Shown here: positions 1-7,508 of the stretch, in pieces
Numbering within the stretch: the first letter of the stretch is position 1
How the letters are laid out: the number at the start of each line of letters is the position of its first letter
Origin: Comamonas sp.
GTDB lineage: Bacteria > Pseudomonadota > Gammaproteobacteria > Burkholderiales > Burkholderiaceae_C
Direction: 5' to 3'
DNA length: 37,802 nucleotides
Assembly: GCA_015478895.1 (NCBI GenBank)
Contig: JADMKK010000024.1
Span: forward strand, 1 to 37,802
Position numbers and translations under genes: made by a program
The notes under the pieces: model-generated
Told to the model about the DNA's origin: nothing
Databases searched by the model: none
Seen by the model: the letters and a program-made list of their open reading frames with translations, nothing else

Positions 1-55
1 CTGGCTCATGCAGCAAGCCTACAGCTTGCGGCAGGTTGATTTATGCAACAACGCC
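1..55. mobile_element. terminal end of an IS903-like insertion sequence (IS5 family), rest outside window
   Basis: Read on the minus strand from 55, the sequence starts GGCGTTGTTGCATAAATC. This closely resembles the terminal inverted repeat of IS903-type elements (remembered as GGCTTTGTTGAATAAATC). The body of the element, including any transposase, would lie to the left of the window. The junction at 55/56 coincides with the point where the flanking AT-rich gene loses its normal coding character and reads into GC-rich sequence. The second inverted repeat and the target-site duplication cannot be seen here. The family assignment rests on the end sequence only. Confidence 0.6.
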
Positions 56-566
56 TTGCTAACTCTGAAGTGTATTCAGCTAGAAACCCTTTTATGAGGT
101 TGCAGGTGAAATCGCTGATATTGTCTTTTCCAACCCCTTCTTTAACTAGGCTTAGTTTTCCAATATGAGATCCGCCTATGCTCTCTTCTCCAAAATCTTT
201 AAATATTCCGGAAAGACCGTGCTTTAATGATTGAGCAAATTTTCCAGCAAGACCATTTCCTCCGTTACCATTTTTACAAAATCCAAACCAATTTTGTTTG
301 ACTTCTGGAAAATAATACCAATGTTTTATTAATCCATCTGTTATTTTCTCATTAGATTTTGATTTTAAGAAAACAACATATTTTATTATCTCTTTATGGA
401 GAATTTTTAGTTTTTCGTCATCGCTATTAAATATAAGAAATGGATCAATGAATAATGGTAAGTCGTTGATTAAAGAAATGTTAAATGCACCATATTCTGA
501 AATAATATTTGGTGAAACATTGAATATATCGGAGAAATATATTTTTATTGATAATTTTTTTTGCAT
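6..566 (-). pseudogene. AT-rich hypothetical protein, 3' end truncated by IS insertion
   Basis: This encodes a soluble protein of unknown function with 186 codons. Residues 1-170 look like the N-terminal part of a longer protein: it begins MQKKLSIKIYFSDIF and contains the pattern GAFNISLINDLPLFIDPF and later GKDNISDFTCNLIKGFLAEY. The last 17 residues come from the IS end at 1-55, so the native C-terminus is lost and the gene is probably inactive. Base composition is strikingly AT-rich compared with everything after position 582, which points to recent horizontal acquisition. The start at 566 follows an AT-only stretch with no clear ribosome binding site. It lies 15 bp downstream of the PLD-fold gene on the same strand. 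I recall similar proteins beside defence genes but cannot assign a function. Confidence 0.6.
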
Positions 567-581
567 TTTAAATAAATAAGA

Positions 582-1316
582 TTAATTAAATGTGAATTCG
601 TCAGGCCACAAAAAATAAGGCCCAAACCGTGACTTCGCTACAAACTCAATCCCTGCTTGTTTTGCCGCAAGGGTGAGGTAATGCCGATCCCCTTCAACCG
701 TTAGCAATTGCACGGCCACCGCTTTCGCCAACCAATCCGCAGTTTTCATCCCATGCTTTTGGGCGATTTTGGAGGTGGAGAGTTTTTGCGGGCCGTTGCC
801 GTTGGGGCGCGCTTCGTCGTCGGTGGCATCGGTGCTGTCGCTGGCGGCGGTTGCTTCGTCCGCAGTACTCACGCGCTCCATGCTGATGCGTACTTCATCG
901 CTGATGCGGATGATGCGTTGCGCTTCTTCGTAGGTGTCTTTGTAGAGTTCGGCGTCGTCCTCGCGGCGGATGAGGATGCCCATTTCGTTGTTATTAATCT
1001 GGCTGAACTCATACAGGTTCAGGCTGGTGACGATGGCATCCGACTCATTCAGGTAGCACTTGGCGTGCAGGTTTTTGCAAAAGCTGGTGCGGATATAGCT
1101 TTGCCCTTTGAGCCATTCAATCTCTTGCGGCTGCAATTCGCTTTTGCCGTAAACGATGCGCACATCAATCTTTAAGCGGTTCTTGTCTTCCAGCAGCTCT
1201 TTCATGCGGTCATTGAGCTTGAGGAAGGGGCTAATCAGCACCAACCTGTCTTTCGCTCCTTTGATGAGTTCTTCGAGGAAGTAGTTGGTCGCAGAGGTGT
1301 TAAGAAACTTGGCCAT
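582..1316 (-). CDS. phospholipase D-like domain protein with C-terminal helix-turn-helix-like domain
   Basis: The predicted protein has 244 residues. The first 140 residues show a PLD-fold nuclease-like domain: FLEELIKGAKDRLVLISPFLK, then LHAKCYLNE, then SLNLYEFSQINNNEMG. In the HxKx4D motif the H and K are present but the last position is Glu rather than Asp, so catalysis is uncertain. A charged, low-complexity linker leads to a C-terminal domain (STSKIAQKHGMKTADWL to FGPYFLWPDEF) that looks like a small winged-helix or KilA-C-like DNA-binding module. I chose the ATG at 1316 because homology begins there; it has a weak GGGA upstream. The frame stays open to 1445 without recognisable similarity. 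Composition is GC-rich, unlike its downstream neighbour, so the two may have separate origins. A DNA-related role is inferred. Confidence 0.7.
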   Translation of the reverse strand: MAKFLNTSATNYFLEELIKGAKDRLVLISPFLKLNDRMKELLEDKNRLKIDVRIVYGKSELQPQEIEWLKGQSYIRTSFCKNLHAKCYLNESDAIVTSLNLYEFSQINNNEMGILIRREDDAELYKDTYEEAQRIIRISDEVRISMERVSTADEATAASDSTDATDDEARPNGNGPQKLSTSKIAQKHGMKTADWLAKAVAVQLLTVEGDRHYLTLAAKQAGIEFVAKSRFGPYFLWPDEFTFN

Positions 1317-1473
1317 GCTGTCCCGATTGCTTTGAAAGTTATGTCCTACATTGCAGTCTAGAAACCTTGCCCCGTCTTGCGAAGTAGGGCGTTGTATTTG
1401 CAAGGAATCGCCGGAGAGGTGCTTGCATTCACCGCCTAAATCCAACAGCGTTTAAAAATTTTTAGCAAAAATT

Positions 1474-1512
1474 GCCTCCAGCCCAATAACAGTAAGGGCA
1501 GCCAGCTATCAA
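1474..1512. repeat. Comamonadaceae-type intergenic repeat, copy A
   Basis: The sequence follows the pattern GCCTCCAGCCCAATA, CAG, AAGGGC, AGCTATCAA. It matches copy B at 1790-1829 at most positions, with differences confined mainly to single bases and a 4-base block before AGCTATCAA. Read on the minus strand it gives GCCCTT...GGGC complementarity, so it can form a short hairpin. Confidence 0.6.
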
Positions 1513-1672
1513 TTCAATAAAAATCAAAGCCCATAAAGCGCAGAGCATGCAAGCCACAACCAGACCTGCCGCAACGCAGTTGCGAGACAGGTCTGTCTGC
1601 TCGTGGAAGTCCTTCATATTTCCGGCGGCTGTTTGAGCAGAGTGACGCAGGAACGCCGCGAGTTCCGCCGGA

Positions 1673-1757
1673 CAGCCGTCGGCAGACGCGCTTCTTTGGT
1701 GACTTTCTTGTCGCGGACAAGAAAGTTACTCGGCAGTCGGGCCGAGACCTGACCAGC
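1673..1757. repeat. dispersed hairpin repeat, copy 1
   Basis: This roughly 85-bp element starts CAGCCGTCGGCAGA, contains a perfect 11-bp hairpin (ACTTTCTTGTC at 1702-1712 and GACAAGAAAGT at 1716-1726, loop GCG), and ends CGGCAGTCGGGCCGAGACC then ACCAGC. A diverged second copy lies at 3258-3339. The two copies flank the acyl-CoA dehydrogenase gene in the same orientation. Confidence 0.65.
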
Positions 1758-1789
1758 AGCACCAAAAACAAAAAATATGAATAAAAACC

Positions 1790-1829
1790 GCCTCCAGCCC
1801 AATAGCAGCAAGGGCTAACAGCTATCAAA
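1790..1829. repeat. Comamonadaceae-type intergenic repeat, copy B
   Basis: Second copy of the motif at 1474-1512, in the same orientation about 316 bp away. On the minus strand AGCCC and GGGCT can pair around a loop that includes TTGCTGCTATT. Confidence 0.6.
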
Positions 1830-1903
1830 TCATCAATACCTGTACAGCCTCAAAGCCATTCTTAACAAAACCAAAAATCAACCAAGTGAGGTAAGTTTTT
1901 CTG

Positions 1904-1933
1904 AATGAAACTAATTAATTAACAACTTTCATT
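1904..1933. promoter_or_regulatory. inverted repeat, candidate operator upstream of acyl-CoA dehydrogenase
   Basis: AATGAAA (1904-1910) and TTTCATT (1927-1933) form an inverted repeat around an AT-only core that includes TTAATTAA. It lies about 60 bp before the start codon at 1993, a usual distance for an operator or promoter overlap. No regulator gene is adjacent, so the binding protein is unknown. Confidence 0.3.
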
Positions 1934-1992
1934 AAAGCAATCAGATCCCTAGAATTTTTGGAGCAAGCTCATAAATAAACAGGAGACATTCC

Positions 1993-3204
1993 ATGGACCC
2001 GACGTTTTCTTCCGATATCGAAGCCGTGCGCGATTTGGTGATTCGCTTTATGCAGACCGAAGTCGTCCCCGTGATGGATGACTACGAAAAGCGCGCCGAG
2101 TTTCCTCGGGAGCTGGTGGCGAAGGCGGGTGCGGCGGGTTTGTATGGCGCAGTGTTCCCTGAGTCGGTGGGCGGCAGCAATATGGGCTACCTGGCGGCGG
2201 CAGTCATTCAAGAAGAGATGGGCCGTCTGGATGTGCGCTTCGCGGCGTGCAATAACCAGCAGGGCTCCACCTGCCCGAGCTGTATTTACTTGGGCGGCAC
2301 CGCTGAACAGGTTGAGCGTTACGTGCCCAATCTGCTGGCGGGGAAGACGATTGGGATGATGTCGCTGACCGAGCCCGGCGGCGGCTCAGACCCTGAAGGC
2401 AATATGAAAACTTTTGCCAAGCGCGATGGGGATGTGTACCGCATCAGCGGGCAAAAGATGTGGGCGTCAATGGCCAACCAGACCGATGTGGGGGTGTTGC
2501 TGGCGAAGACCGACCGCAATGCGGGTGCCAAGGGGGTGACGGCTTTTATTGTGAAGCCCAAGCAGTTCCCGGGCTGGAATGCCCAGCCGGTGCCGATGCT
2601 GGGTTTGTCCAAATCCATGCGCACCAATGTGCTGTTTCTGGATGATTTCGTGGTGCCGGTAGAGGATCGCTTGGGCGAGGAGGGCGAGGGCTTCAAGATT
2701 GTGATGCGTGCTTTGCAGCCAGGGCGGGTGACGATTGCAGCCAAGGCGCTGGGCGTGGCGCGTGCGTGTTTTGAAGAGGCCGTGCGCTACGCCAATGAGC
2801 GCGAGATGCGCGGTCAGCCCATTGGGCGCTATCAGATGATTCAGTCTGACATTGCAGAGATGGCTTGTGCGATTGAAGCCAGCCGTGCGTTGGTCTACAA
2901 AGTGGCGCAAATCATGGACATGGGTGGGCCTTCCAACCGCATGGCGGCCATTGCCAAGTACCACGCATCGCAAACGGCCAAAATGTGCGCCGACAAAGCC
3001 ACGCAGATTTTTGGAGGCTACGGGCTGGCGGAGGAATACCGTATCTCGTGGCTGCGTGCCTATGCCGACTTGTTCTTCACCGGCGAGGGGACTGCGAATG
3101 TGCAAAAGATGGTGATTGCCGAAGATGCGCTGGGCTACAAAGTGGCCGACCGCCACCACGGCAAAACCGGTCTGCGTGAGATTCGCCAGAAAGAAGCGGT
3201 GTAG
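1993..3204 (+). CDS. acyl-CoA dehydrogenase
   Basis: A 403-residue flavoenzyme of normal length for the acyl-CoA dehydrogenase family, which performs alpha-beta dehydrogenation of a CoA thioester and hands electrons to electron-transfer flavoprotein. Visible landmarks are the flavin/substrate motif TEPGGGSDP (126-134), the C-terminal family motif QIFGGYG (about 338-344) and GEGTANVQ, in which E365 is placed as the usual catalytic base. The start is well supported by AGGAGA about nine bases upstream. No beta-oxidation partner genes are adjacent and hairpin repeats flank the gene, so it looks like a single-gene unit. Chain-length or ring-substrate specificity cannot be read from the sequence. 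It is clearly distinct from the glutaryl-CoA dehydrogenase at 32418-33611. Confidence 0.93.
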   Translation: MDPTFSSDIEAVRDLVIRFMQTEVVPVMDDYEKRAEFPRELVAKAGAAGLYGAVFPESVGGSNMGYLAAAVIQEEMGRLDVRFAACNNQQGSTCPSCIYLGGTAEQVERYVPNLLAGKTIGMMSLTEPGGGSDPEGNMKTFAKRDGDVYRISGQKMWASMANQTDVGVLLAKTDRNAGAKGVTAFIVKPKQFPGWNAQPVPMLGLSKSMRTNVLFLDDFVVPVEDRLGEEGEGFKIVMRALQPGRVTIAAKALGVARACFEEAVRYANEREMRGQPIGRYQMIQSDIAEMACAIEASRALVYKVAQIMDMGGPSNRMAAIAKYHASQTAKMCADKATQIFGGYGLAEEYRISWLRAYADLFFTGEGTANVQKMVIAEDALGYKVADRHHGKTGLREIRQKEAV

Positions 3205-3536
3205 CGCTGAGTTGTTGCCCCTCCAGCAACGGAGATAGGCCGCAGTCAAGCGCCAACCAGCCGTCGGCAGATGCGTTCTTTGATTCCTTTATTGCGCGAC
3301 AAGGAAAGAATTCGGCAGTCGGGCCGAGACCCAACCAGCTTCCACCTTGTCGTAAGGGCTGTTGTCCGACTTGCCTATGCGGCTTCGCACGCCGCTCTGT
3401 GCGCGCAACGGGCAACACACTTTTAGCAGCCCCATGCGCTACGCGTACTGCGAGGCTGCTCTAGCACAGGGGGTTTCACTCGATCTACACCATTGCCCCC
3501 TGCACTCCACCGAGGCGGACACAAAGGGGTTTGAGT
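3205..3536. other. intergenic region with hairpin repeat
   Basis: No gene is seen. It contains the second copy of the dispersed hairpin element (3258-3339), followed by GC-rich sequence that probably carries the promoter of the respiratory cluster starting at 3537. No clear -35/-10 pair could be chosen by eye. Confidence 0.6.
3258..3339. repeat. dispersed hairpin repeat, copy 2
   Basis: Shares with copy 1 (1673-1757) the outer blocks CAGCCGTCGGCAGA and TCGGCAGTCGGGCCGAGACC and the final ACCAGC. The central hairpin is diverged: TTCCTT (3284-3289) pairs with AAGGAA (3301-3306) across a longer loop. Substitutions on both arms preserve pairing, which suggests the fold is maintained. Confidence 0.6.
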
Positions 3537-4958
3537 ATGGCGATCACGAGAAGACAGATGTTGCTGGGCACAGGCGCTGTCGTCGTAGTAGGTGGGGTGG
3601 CCATGACGGTGCCGATGCTGCGCAGGCCGGGGCACATGGCTCCCTCGGTATCGCGTGCATCGCCAGTGGCAGGTGATACCGAGCTGCCAGCACAGGCCGA
3701 TGTGGTGGTGGTGGGAGCGGGCATCATGGGTGTCGCTACCGCCTATTACCTGGCGGAGAAGGGCCTGTCTGTGGTGGTGTGCGAGAAAGGCCTGGTGGCG
3801 GCAGAGCAATCGAGCCGCGCTTATGGGCAAGTGACCAATTGGGGCCAGAAAGAAGAAGTGACGGCGCTGGGCCAGCAAAGCAAGCTGCTGTGGAGTGGCA
3901 TGAATGAAAAGCTGGGGGCCGACACCAGTTACCGCGCTTATGGCCGGGTGCAGGCGTTTGAGAAAGACGAAGACATTGAAGATGCGCGTGAATGGTTGCA
4001 GAAAGCGCAGGCTGTAGCGCCTGCACATGCTCCGCTGACAGGGCGATTTGTTGAAGGGGCGGAACTGGCGCAGTTGATTCCGGGCGCGCAAAGTGCGTGG
4101 AAGCAGGGGCTGTACATCCCCGACGACGGCGGTATGGAGCCCGCGCTGGCTGCGCCTGCCGTGGCGCGTGGTGCGCAAAAGCTGGGGGTAAAAATCGTCA
4201 CCCAATGCGCGGTGCGCGGGTTTGAAACCGAGGCCGGTGCGGTCTCGGGCGTAGTGACGGAGAAGGGGCTGATCAAGGCCAAGCAGGTGGTGGTGGCAGG
4301 CGGCACCTGGTCGCGCCTGTTATTGGGCAATGCGGACATCAACTTTCCGGTGCTGCCGGTGTATTTGTCGCAACAGCGGCTGAGTGTGGTGAACGGTGCT
4401 CCGCCCGCCGTAGGTGCTGCGGGCATGGTGGTGTGGCGCACGGAGGTGGACGGCAGCTTTTCCAATGGCCCGCGCTACATGACAGCGCCAGTCACGCGTG
4501 ACAGTCTGGTGCTGCTGCCGGGCTTTGCCACTTCACTGGTGGGCATGCTGGCCAGCGAGACGCCGCTGGACTTCACGCTGGGCAAGGATTTCTATCATTC
4601 GTTCGAAGTCGAGCGGCGCTGGGCGATGAATGAGGTCAGCCCGTTTGAGAGTTTGCGCACCATGGCCCCCGTACACAACGACGGCACGCTTGATGAGTGT
4701 CTGGGCTGGATTCGTGAGGAATTTCCGGTTTTTCAGCAATCCCAGCCCATTGAGCGCTGGGCCGGCACGATTGATGTGGCCAGTGACCAGATTCCGGTGA
4801 TTTCACCCGTGCCTGCCATGCCGGGGCTGTTTGTCATGGGCGCATTCAGCTTTGGTTTGACGCAGGGCCTGGGCGCAGGGCAGTTGATGGCCGATCTGGT
4901 GACGGGTTCGCCCACCAAGATTGATGCGCAGCCTTTTCAATTGGGTCGTCTGCTGTGA
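3537..4958 (+). CDS. Tat-exported FAD-dependent oxidoreductase (DAO/DadA-like)
   Basis: A 473-residue flavoprotein of the D-amino-acid oxidase/dehydrogenase superfamily, which oxidises amines or amino acids using FAD. The N-terminus carries a twin-arginine export signal (TRRQMLLG followed by a hydrophobic stretch), so a folded holoenzyme is probably moved to the periplasm. A Rossmann FAD motif, VVVVGAGIMGVATAYYL, lies at about 56-72. The C-terminal part ends with the typical flavin-contacting segment GLFVMGAFSFGLTQGLGAGQ. I prefer ATG 3537, seven bases after GGGG, over the in-frame TTG at 3531, which is too close. Its stop overlaps the ctaG start by 4 bp, tying it to the oxidase cluster. The substrate is unknown; the link to quinone reduction is inferred from context. 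Confidence 0.85.
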   Translation: MAITRRQMLLGTGAVVVVGGVAMTVPMLRRPGHMAPSVSRASPVAGDTELPAQADVVVVGAGIMGVATAYYLAEKGLSVVVCEKGLVAAEQSSRAYGQVTNWGQKEEVTALGQQSKLLWSGMNEKLGADTSYRAYGRVQAFEKDEDIEDAREWLQKAQAVAPAHAPLTGRFVEGAELAQLIPGAQSAWKQGLYIPDDGGMEPALAAPAVARGAQKLGVKIVTQCAVRGFETEAGAVSGVVTEKGLIKAKQVVVAGGTWSRLLLGNADINFPVLPVYLSQQRLSVVNGAPPAVGAAGMVVWRTEVDGSFSNGPRYMTAPVTRDSLVLLPGFATSLVGMLASETPLDFTLGKDFYHSFEVERRWAMNEVSPFESLRTMAPVHNDGTLDECLGWIREEFPVFQQSQPIERWAGTIDVASDQIPVISPVPAMPGLFVMGAFSFGLTQGLGAGQLMADLVTGSPTKIDAQPFQLGRLL

Positions 4959-5728
4959 GTAGGGCGAACGTTTGGATCGCCACTGATGCGCCTTACTGCG
5001 GCCTGCCGCCTGCGCCCGCTGATTTGCCCATGGCGTGGAATGGCGACTGGCGGCTGCTGTTGGCACTGCTGCTGCTGGGCGCTGCCATGGCGCTGACGCA
5101 GCGGCGCGGTCTGTTTGCCTTGGGCTGGGGGGCGCTGGTGGTGGCCTTTGTGTCGCCCTTGTGTGCGCTGACGGTGGCGCTGTTCTCGGCCCGCTCAGCC
5201 CACCATATTTTGTTGTTGACTATTGTGGCACCGCTGCTGGGCGCAGCCTTGCCGCAATGGGGGCGGCGCGTGGCGTCCACTTGGTCATTGCTGGCCACGC
5301 TGGTGGCGCTGACGCTGTGGCACGTGCCTGCGGTGTATACGCTGGCCTGGCAGTCGCACCATGTGTACTGGCTGATGCAGTGTGCGCTGATGCTGCCTGC
5401 GGTAGCTTTTTGGGCGCGCATTCTGGCGGTACTGCAGCAGCCCCACACGCTGACGGCAAATGAATCTATCGGCGCATTGGCGCAGATCGTGGCACTGGCG
5501 GGGGTGATGGGGCTGATCGGTGCGGTGCTGACCTTTGCGCCCGAGGTGCTGTACCCCGAACATGGCATGGCGCCACTGGCCTATGGTCTGGAGCCGCTGC
5601 AAGACCAGCAACTCGGTGGTCTGCTGATGTGGGTGCCGGGTTTTGTGCCGCTGGCCGTGATTGCTGGCGCCGTATTGCGCCATGCGTGGCGCAGTGCTGG
5701 GCAAGGGGCCAAGGTGGCAATCCCATGA
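4955..5728 (+). CDS. ctaG: CtaG-type cytochrome oxidase assembly membrane protein
   Basis: A 257-residue polytopic membrane protein resembling the caa3-type CtaG family, which helps deliver copper to haem-copper oxidases. It is not the periplasmic Cox11 type. Several transmembrane helices are evident from about residue 31 on. Histidine-bearing segments such as SAHHILLL, LWHVPAVYTLAW and SHHVYWLMQ fit the family pattern. The start is GTG, overlapping the upstream TGA stop in GTGA, so translation is probably coupled to the FAD oxidoreductase. Its end overlaps the next gene in ATGA. The presence of oxidase subunits downstream supports the assignment. Confidence 0.85.
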   Translation: MSRANVWIATDAPYCGLPPAPADLPMAWNGDWRLLLALLLLGAAMALTQRRGLFALGWGALVVAFVSPLCALTVALFSARSAHHILLLTIVAPLLGAALPQWGRRVASTWSLLATLVALTLWHVPAVYTLAWQSHHVYWLMQCALMLPAVAFWARILAVLQQPHTLTANESIGALAQIVALAGVMGLIGAVLTFAPEVLYPEHGMAPLAYGLEPLQDQQLGGLLMWVPGFVPLAVIAGAVLRHAWRSAGQGAKVAIP

Positions 5729-6279
5729 TTGCCCTCATGAAGACTTTGCACATTGCCGCGCTGGTGATCTGGTGCGCGAGTTTGATGACCTTGCCCTTGC
5801 TGCTGGGCCTGCACCGCCTGATTGCCGCTGACCCGGCGCCGCACGCCATGCAGGACAAGTACACGCGCTTTCGGCGGGTGACGCACATGGCGTATACCGG
5901 CGTTGCCACGCCTTCCGGGGTGATTGCAATTGCTGCGGGTACGGTGCTGATTTTTGCTGCGCAGGTGATGGATGTCTGGCTGCTGGTCAAGCTGGTGCTG
6001 GTCGCGGGCATGGCACTGGGCCACGCCTGGCTGGGTCACATGATCGTGCAGTCATATGAAAAGGATGTGCACTGGCGCATGCCACCGCCTGCGCTGTCAT
6101 TGCTGGTGACGGTGCCGTGCATGCTGGGCATCTTGTGGCTGGTGCTGGTCAAACCGGATCTGGCGGACTGGGTACAACGGCTGCCCACTTGGATGCGTGA
6201 ACCGCTGGAACTGGATATCAAGGCGTTGCTGGCCCCCGTGCAGCAATGGTTGAACTGGCGTCAGGAGCCCGCATCGTGA
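5725..6279 (+). CDS. CopD/HemJ-like integral membrane protein
   Basis: A 184-residue protein with about four transmembrane helices. MKTLHIAALVIWCASLMTLPL contains the early helix histidine usual for CopD/HemJ-like proteins, and a second helix pair contains HAWLGHMIV. These families bind haem or copper or act in the last steps of haem synthesis; here a role in oxidase cofactor assembly is inferred from position. The ATG at 5725 overlaps the ctaG stop (ATGA), which is why the longer upstream frame from 5629 was rejected. The last 19 bases overlap the 3' end of the antisense DUF2231 gene. Confidence 0.7.
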   Translation: MIALMKTLHIAALVIWCASLMTLPLLLGLHRLIAADPAPHAMQDKYTRFRRVTHMAYTGVATPSGVIAIAAGTVLIFAAQVMDVWLLVKLVLVAGMALGHAWLGHMIVQSYEKDVHWRMPPPALSLLVTVPCMLGILWLVLVKPDLADWVQRLPTWMREPLELDIKALLAPVQQWLNWRQEPAS

Positions 6280-6785
6280 CTGTCATGCACGCCAATACCG
6301 TAATCGAACACCAGCTTGCCGCCGTGCCAGCCTGTCAAGGCCGTGATGAAAGCCGCCAGCGCCGAAGTGAGGATGCCAGCGGGCAGCACCGCCGCCTCGG
6401 CGTTGCCCCAGCGCAAGGCCCAGTTGGCACCCAGAATCGAGATCAGCATCACTGCCAAAATGAAGTGGCTCCAGCTGGGCGAGCGCAGGCGAATGCCGGG
6501 CACGACCAGCAACTCAGCCGTGCCCACAATGCCGGCCAGCACCCCCATGCCAAAGGCAATACCCACCGACCACAGCGCCACACGCGGCCAGAAGGCATCG
6601 CCCGTGAGCCAGTACATGCCATCAGCCCCCAGCGTGCAAAAGCACAGCGCAATGGGGAAGGCCACCATCATGGCGTGCAAGGGGTGGCCGGCAATCGCCA
6701 CACGGGTTTCGGTTTCGGTGAACTTGCGCAGCTCATCAATGGGATCGGTGAGGCCGGGTGTCGGGCGGTCGGGCGTCGAGGACAT
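6261..6785 (-). CDS. DUF2231 domain membrane protein, antisense within the oxidase cluster
   Basis: A 174-residue membrane protein with four predicted helices. The family signature AGHPLHAMMVAFPIALCF is present at about residues 31-48, and the C-terminus has TALTGWHGGKLVFDYGIGV. Conserved histidines suggest a haem- or metal-linked role, but the family function is not established. Starts at 6785, 6803 or 6833 are possible and none has a good ribosome binding site; 6785 matches the usual family N-terminus. The gene runs opposite to the respiratory genes, overlaps the CopD-like gene tail-to-tail by 19 bp, and its start is only about 24 bp from the probable subunit II start. Its promoter must therefore lie inside the subunit II gene. 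Confidence 0.75.
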   Translation of the reverse strand: MSSTPDRPTPGLTDPIDELRKFTETETRVAIAGHPLHAMMVAFPIALCFCTLGADGMYWLTGDAFWPRVALWSVGIAFGMGVLAGIVGTAELLVVPGIRLRSPSWSHFILAVMLISILGANWALRWGNAEAAVLPAGILTSALAAFITALTGWHGGKLVFDYGIGVHDSHDAGS

Positions 6786-6809
6786 GGGCGCGAAAACTTT
6801 CATCAGTGG

Positions 6810-7508
6810 TTGTGGGGTGCAGGCCATCGTCATGCACGCACGGGCATCTGTGTGTCAGCCTGTGCCGCGTTGGCGGGCTGTGAGGGCGCGCTTTCCACGC
6901 TGGACCCTGCGGGGCCGGCGGCCAGTCTGGTGGCCAATTTGTGGTGGGCCATGCTGGCGGGCACCGCCGTGCTGACGGCGCTGGTGCTGGGCCTGGTGGC
7001 TATCGGGTTCAAAAAATCATCGCGTCCGCCCGTCAGCGCCCGCTTTTGGGCGCTGGGCATGGGGGTGGCCATGCCGCTGGCTGTGTTGACGGCGCTGGTC
7101 GGCACCGGGCTGTGGATGGGTGAGCGCATGCAGGCGCGCCCCGGCCCTGATGTGGTGACAGTGCAGGCCGATGCCCGGCAGTGGGCATGGCGCTTTGTGC
7201 AGCCGGGGCCGCAGGGGCAGGCGGTGGAGACAGAGAACATCTTGTTCATTCCCGCAGGCCAGCCAGTGAACATACAGCTCACCAGCCGGGACGTGATTCA
7301 CAGCTTCTGGGTGCCGCGCCTGGGCGGCAAGATGGACGCCATTCCGGGTCACCGCAATCTGCTGCGACTCCAAGCCGATGCGCCGGGGCGCTACGAAGGC
7401 CTGTCGGCCGAATTCTCCGGGGTGGGCTATGCCGACATGCGCTTTGTGGTGGTGGCGTATCCACCCGATCAAATGCCTGATATGAAAAAAACCGAGGGAC
7501 AGCCATGA
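6810..7508 (+). CDS. haem-copper oxidase subunit II, lipoprotein, CuA cysteines absent
   Basis: About 232 residues. A lipoprotein signal ends in the lipobox LAGC (Cys 24), followed by GPAASLVANLWW and two transmembrane helices, then a cupredoxin domain with ADARQWAWRF, IPAGQPVNIQLTSRDVIHSFWVPRLGGKMDAIPG and AEFSGVGYADMRFVV. In cytochrome c oxidases this last region carries two cysteines and a histidine for CuA; here Ser and Tyr stand at the expected Cys and His positions, as in quinol oxidases. The start is uncertain: TTG 6810 gives a sensible signal peptide, GTG 6852 gives one too short, and the open frame back to 6246 is antisense to DUF2231. It overlaps the next gene in ATGA. Confidence 0.8.
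   Translation: MWGAGHRHARTGICVSACAALAGCEGALSTLDPAGPAASLVANLWWAMLAGTAVLTALVLGLVAIGFKKSSRPPVSARFWALGMGVAMPLAVLTALVGTGLWMGERMQARPGPDVVTVQADARQWAWRFVQPGPQGQAVETENILFIPAGQPVNIQLTSRDVIHSFWVPRLGGKMDAIPGHRNLLRLQADAPGRYEGLSAEFSGVGYADMRFVVVAYPPDQMPDMKKTEGQP

Larger units (their letters stand above)
1317..1992. other. gene-free, repeat-rich intergenic region
   Basis: No convincing gene is present. The stretch holds two copies of a roughly 40-bp motif (1474-1512 and 1790-1829) on either side of a dispersed hairpin element (1673-1757). An AT-rich segment containing an inverted repeat follows at 1904-1933, upstream of the acyl-CoA dehydrogenase. The open frames seen here (for example 1514-1828 minus) run through the repeats and have no start signals or recognisable domains. 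Confidence 0.7.

Noticed and set aside
708..1175. 155-codon plus-strand frame
   Set aside because: Antisense to the PLD-fold gene, no recognisable domain, biased amino acid content.
1514..1828. Minus-strand frames across the repeats
   Set aside because: They consist of the dispersed hairpin repeat and lack ribosome binding sites or homology.
6246..6809. Long N-terminal extension of oxidase subunit II
   Set aside because: Low-complexity translation antisense to the DUF2231 gene; homology starts at the lipobox.
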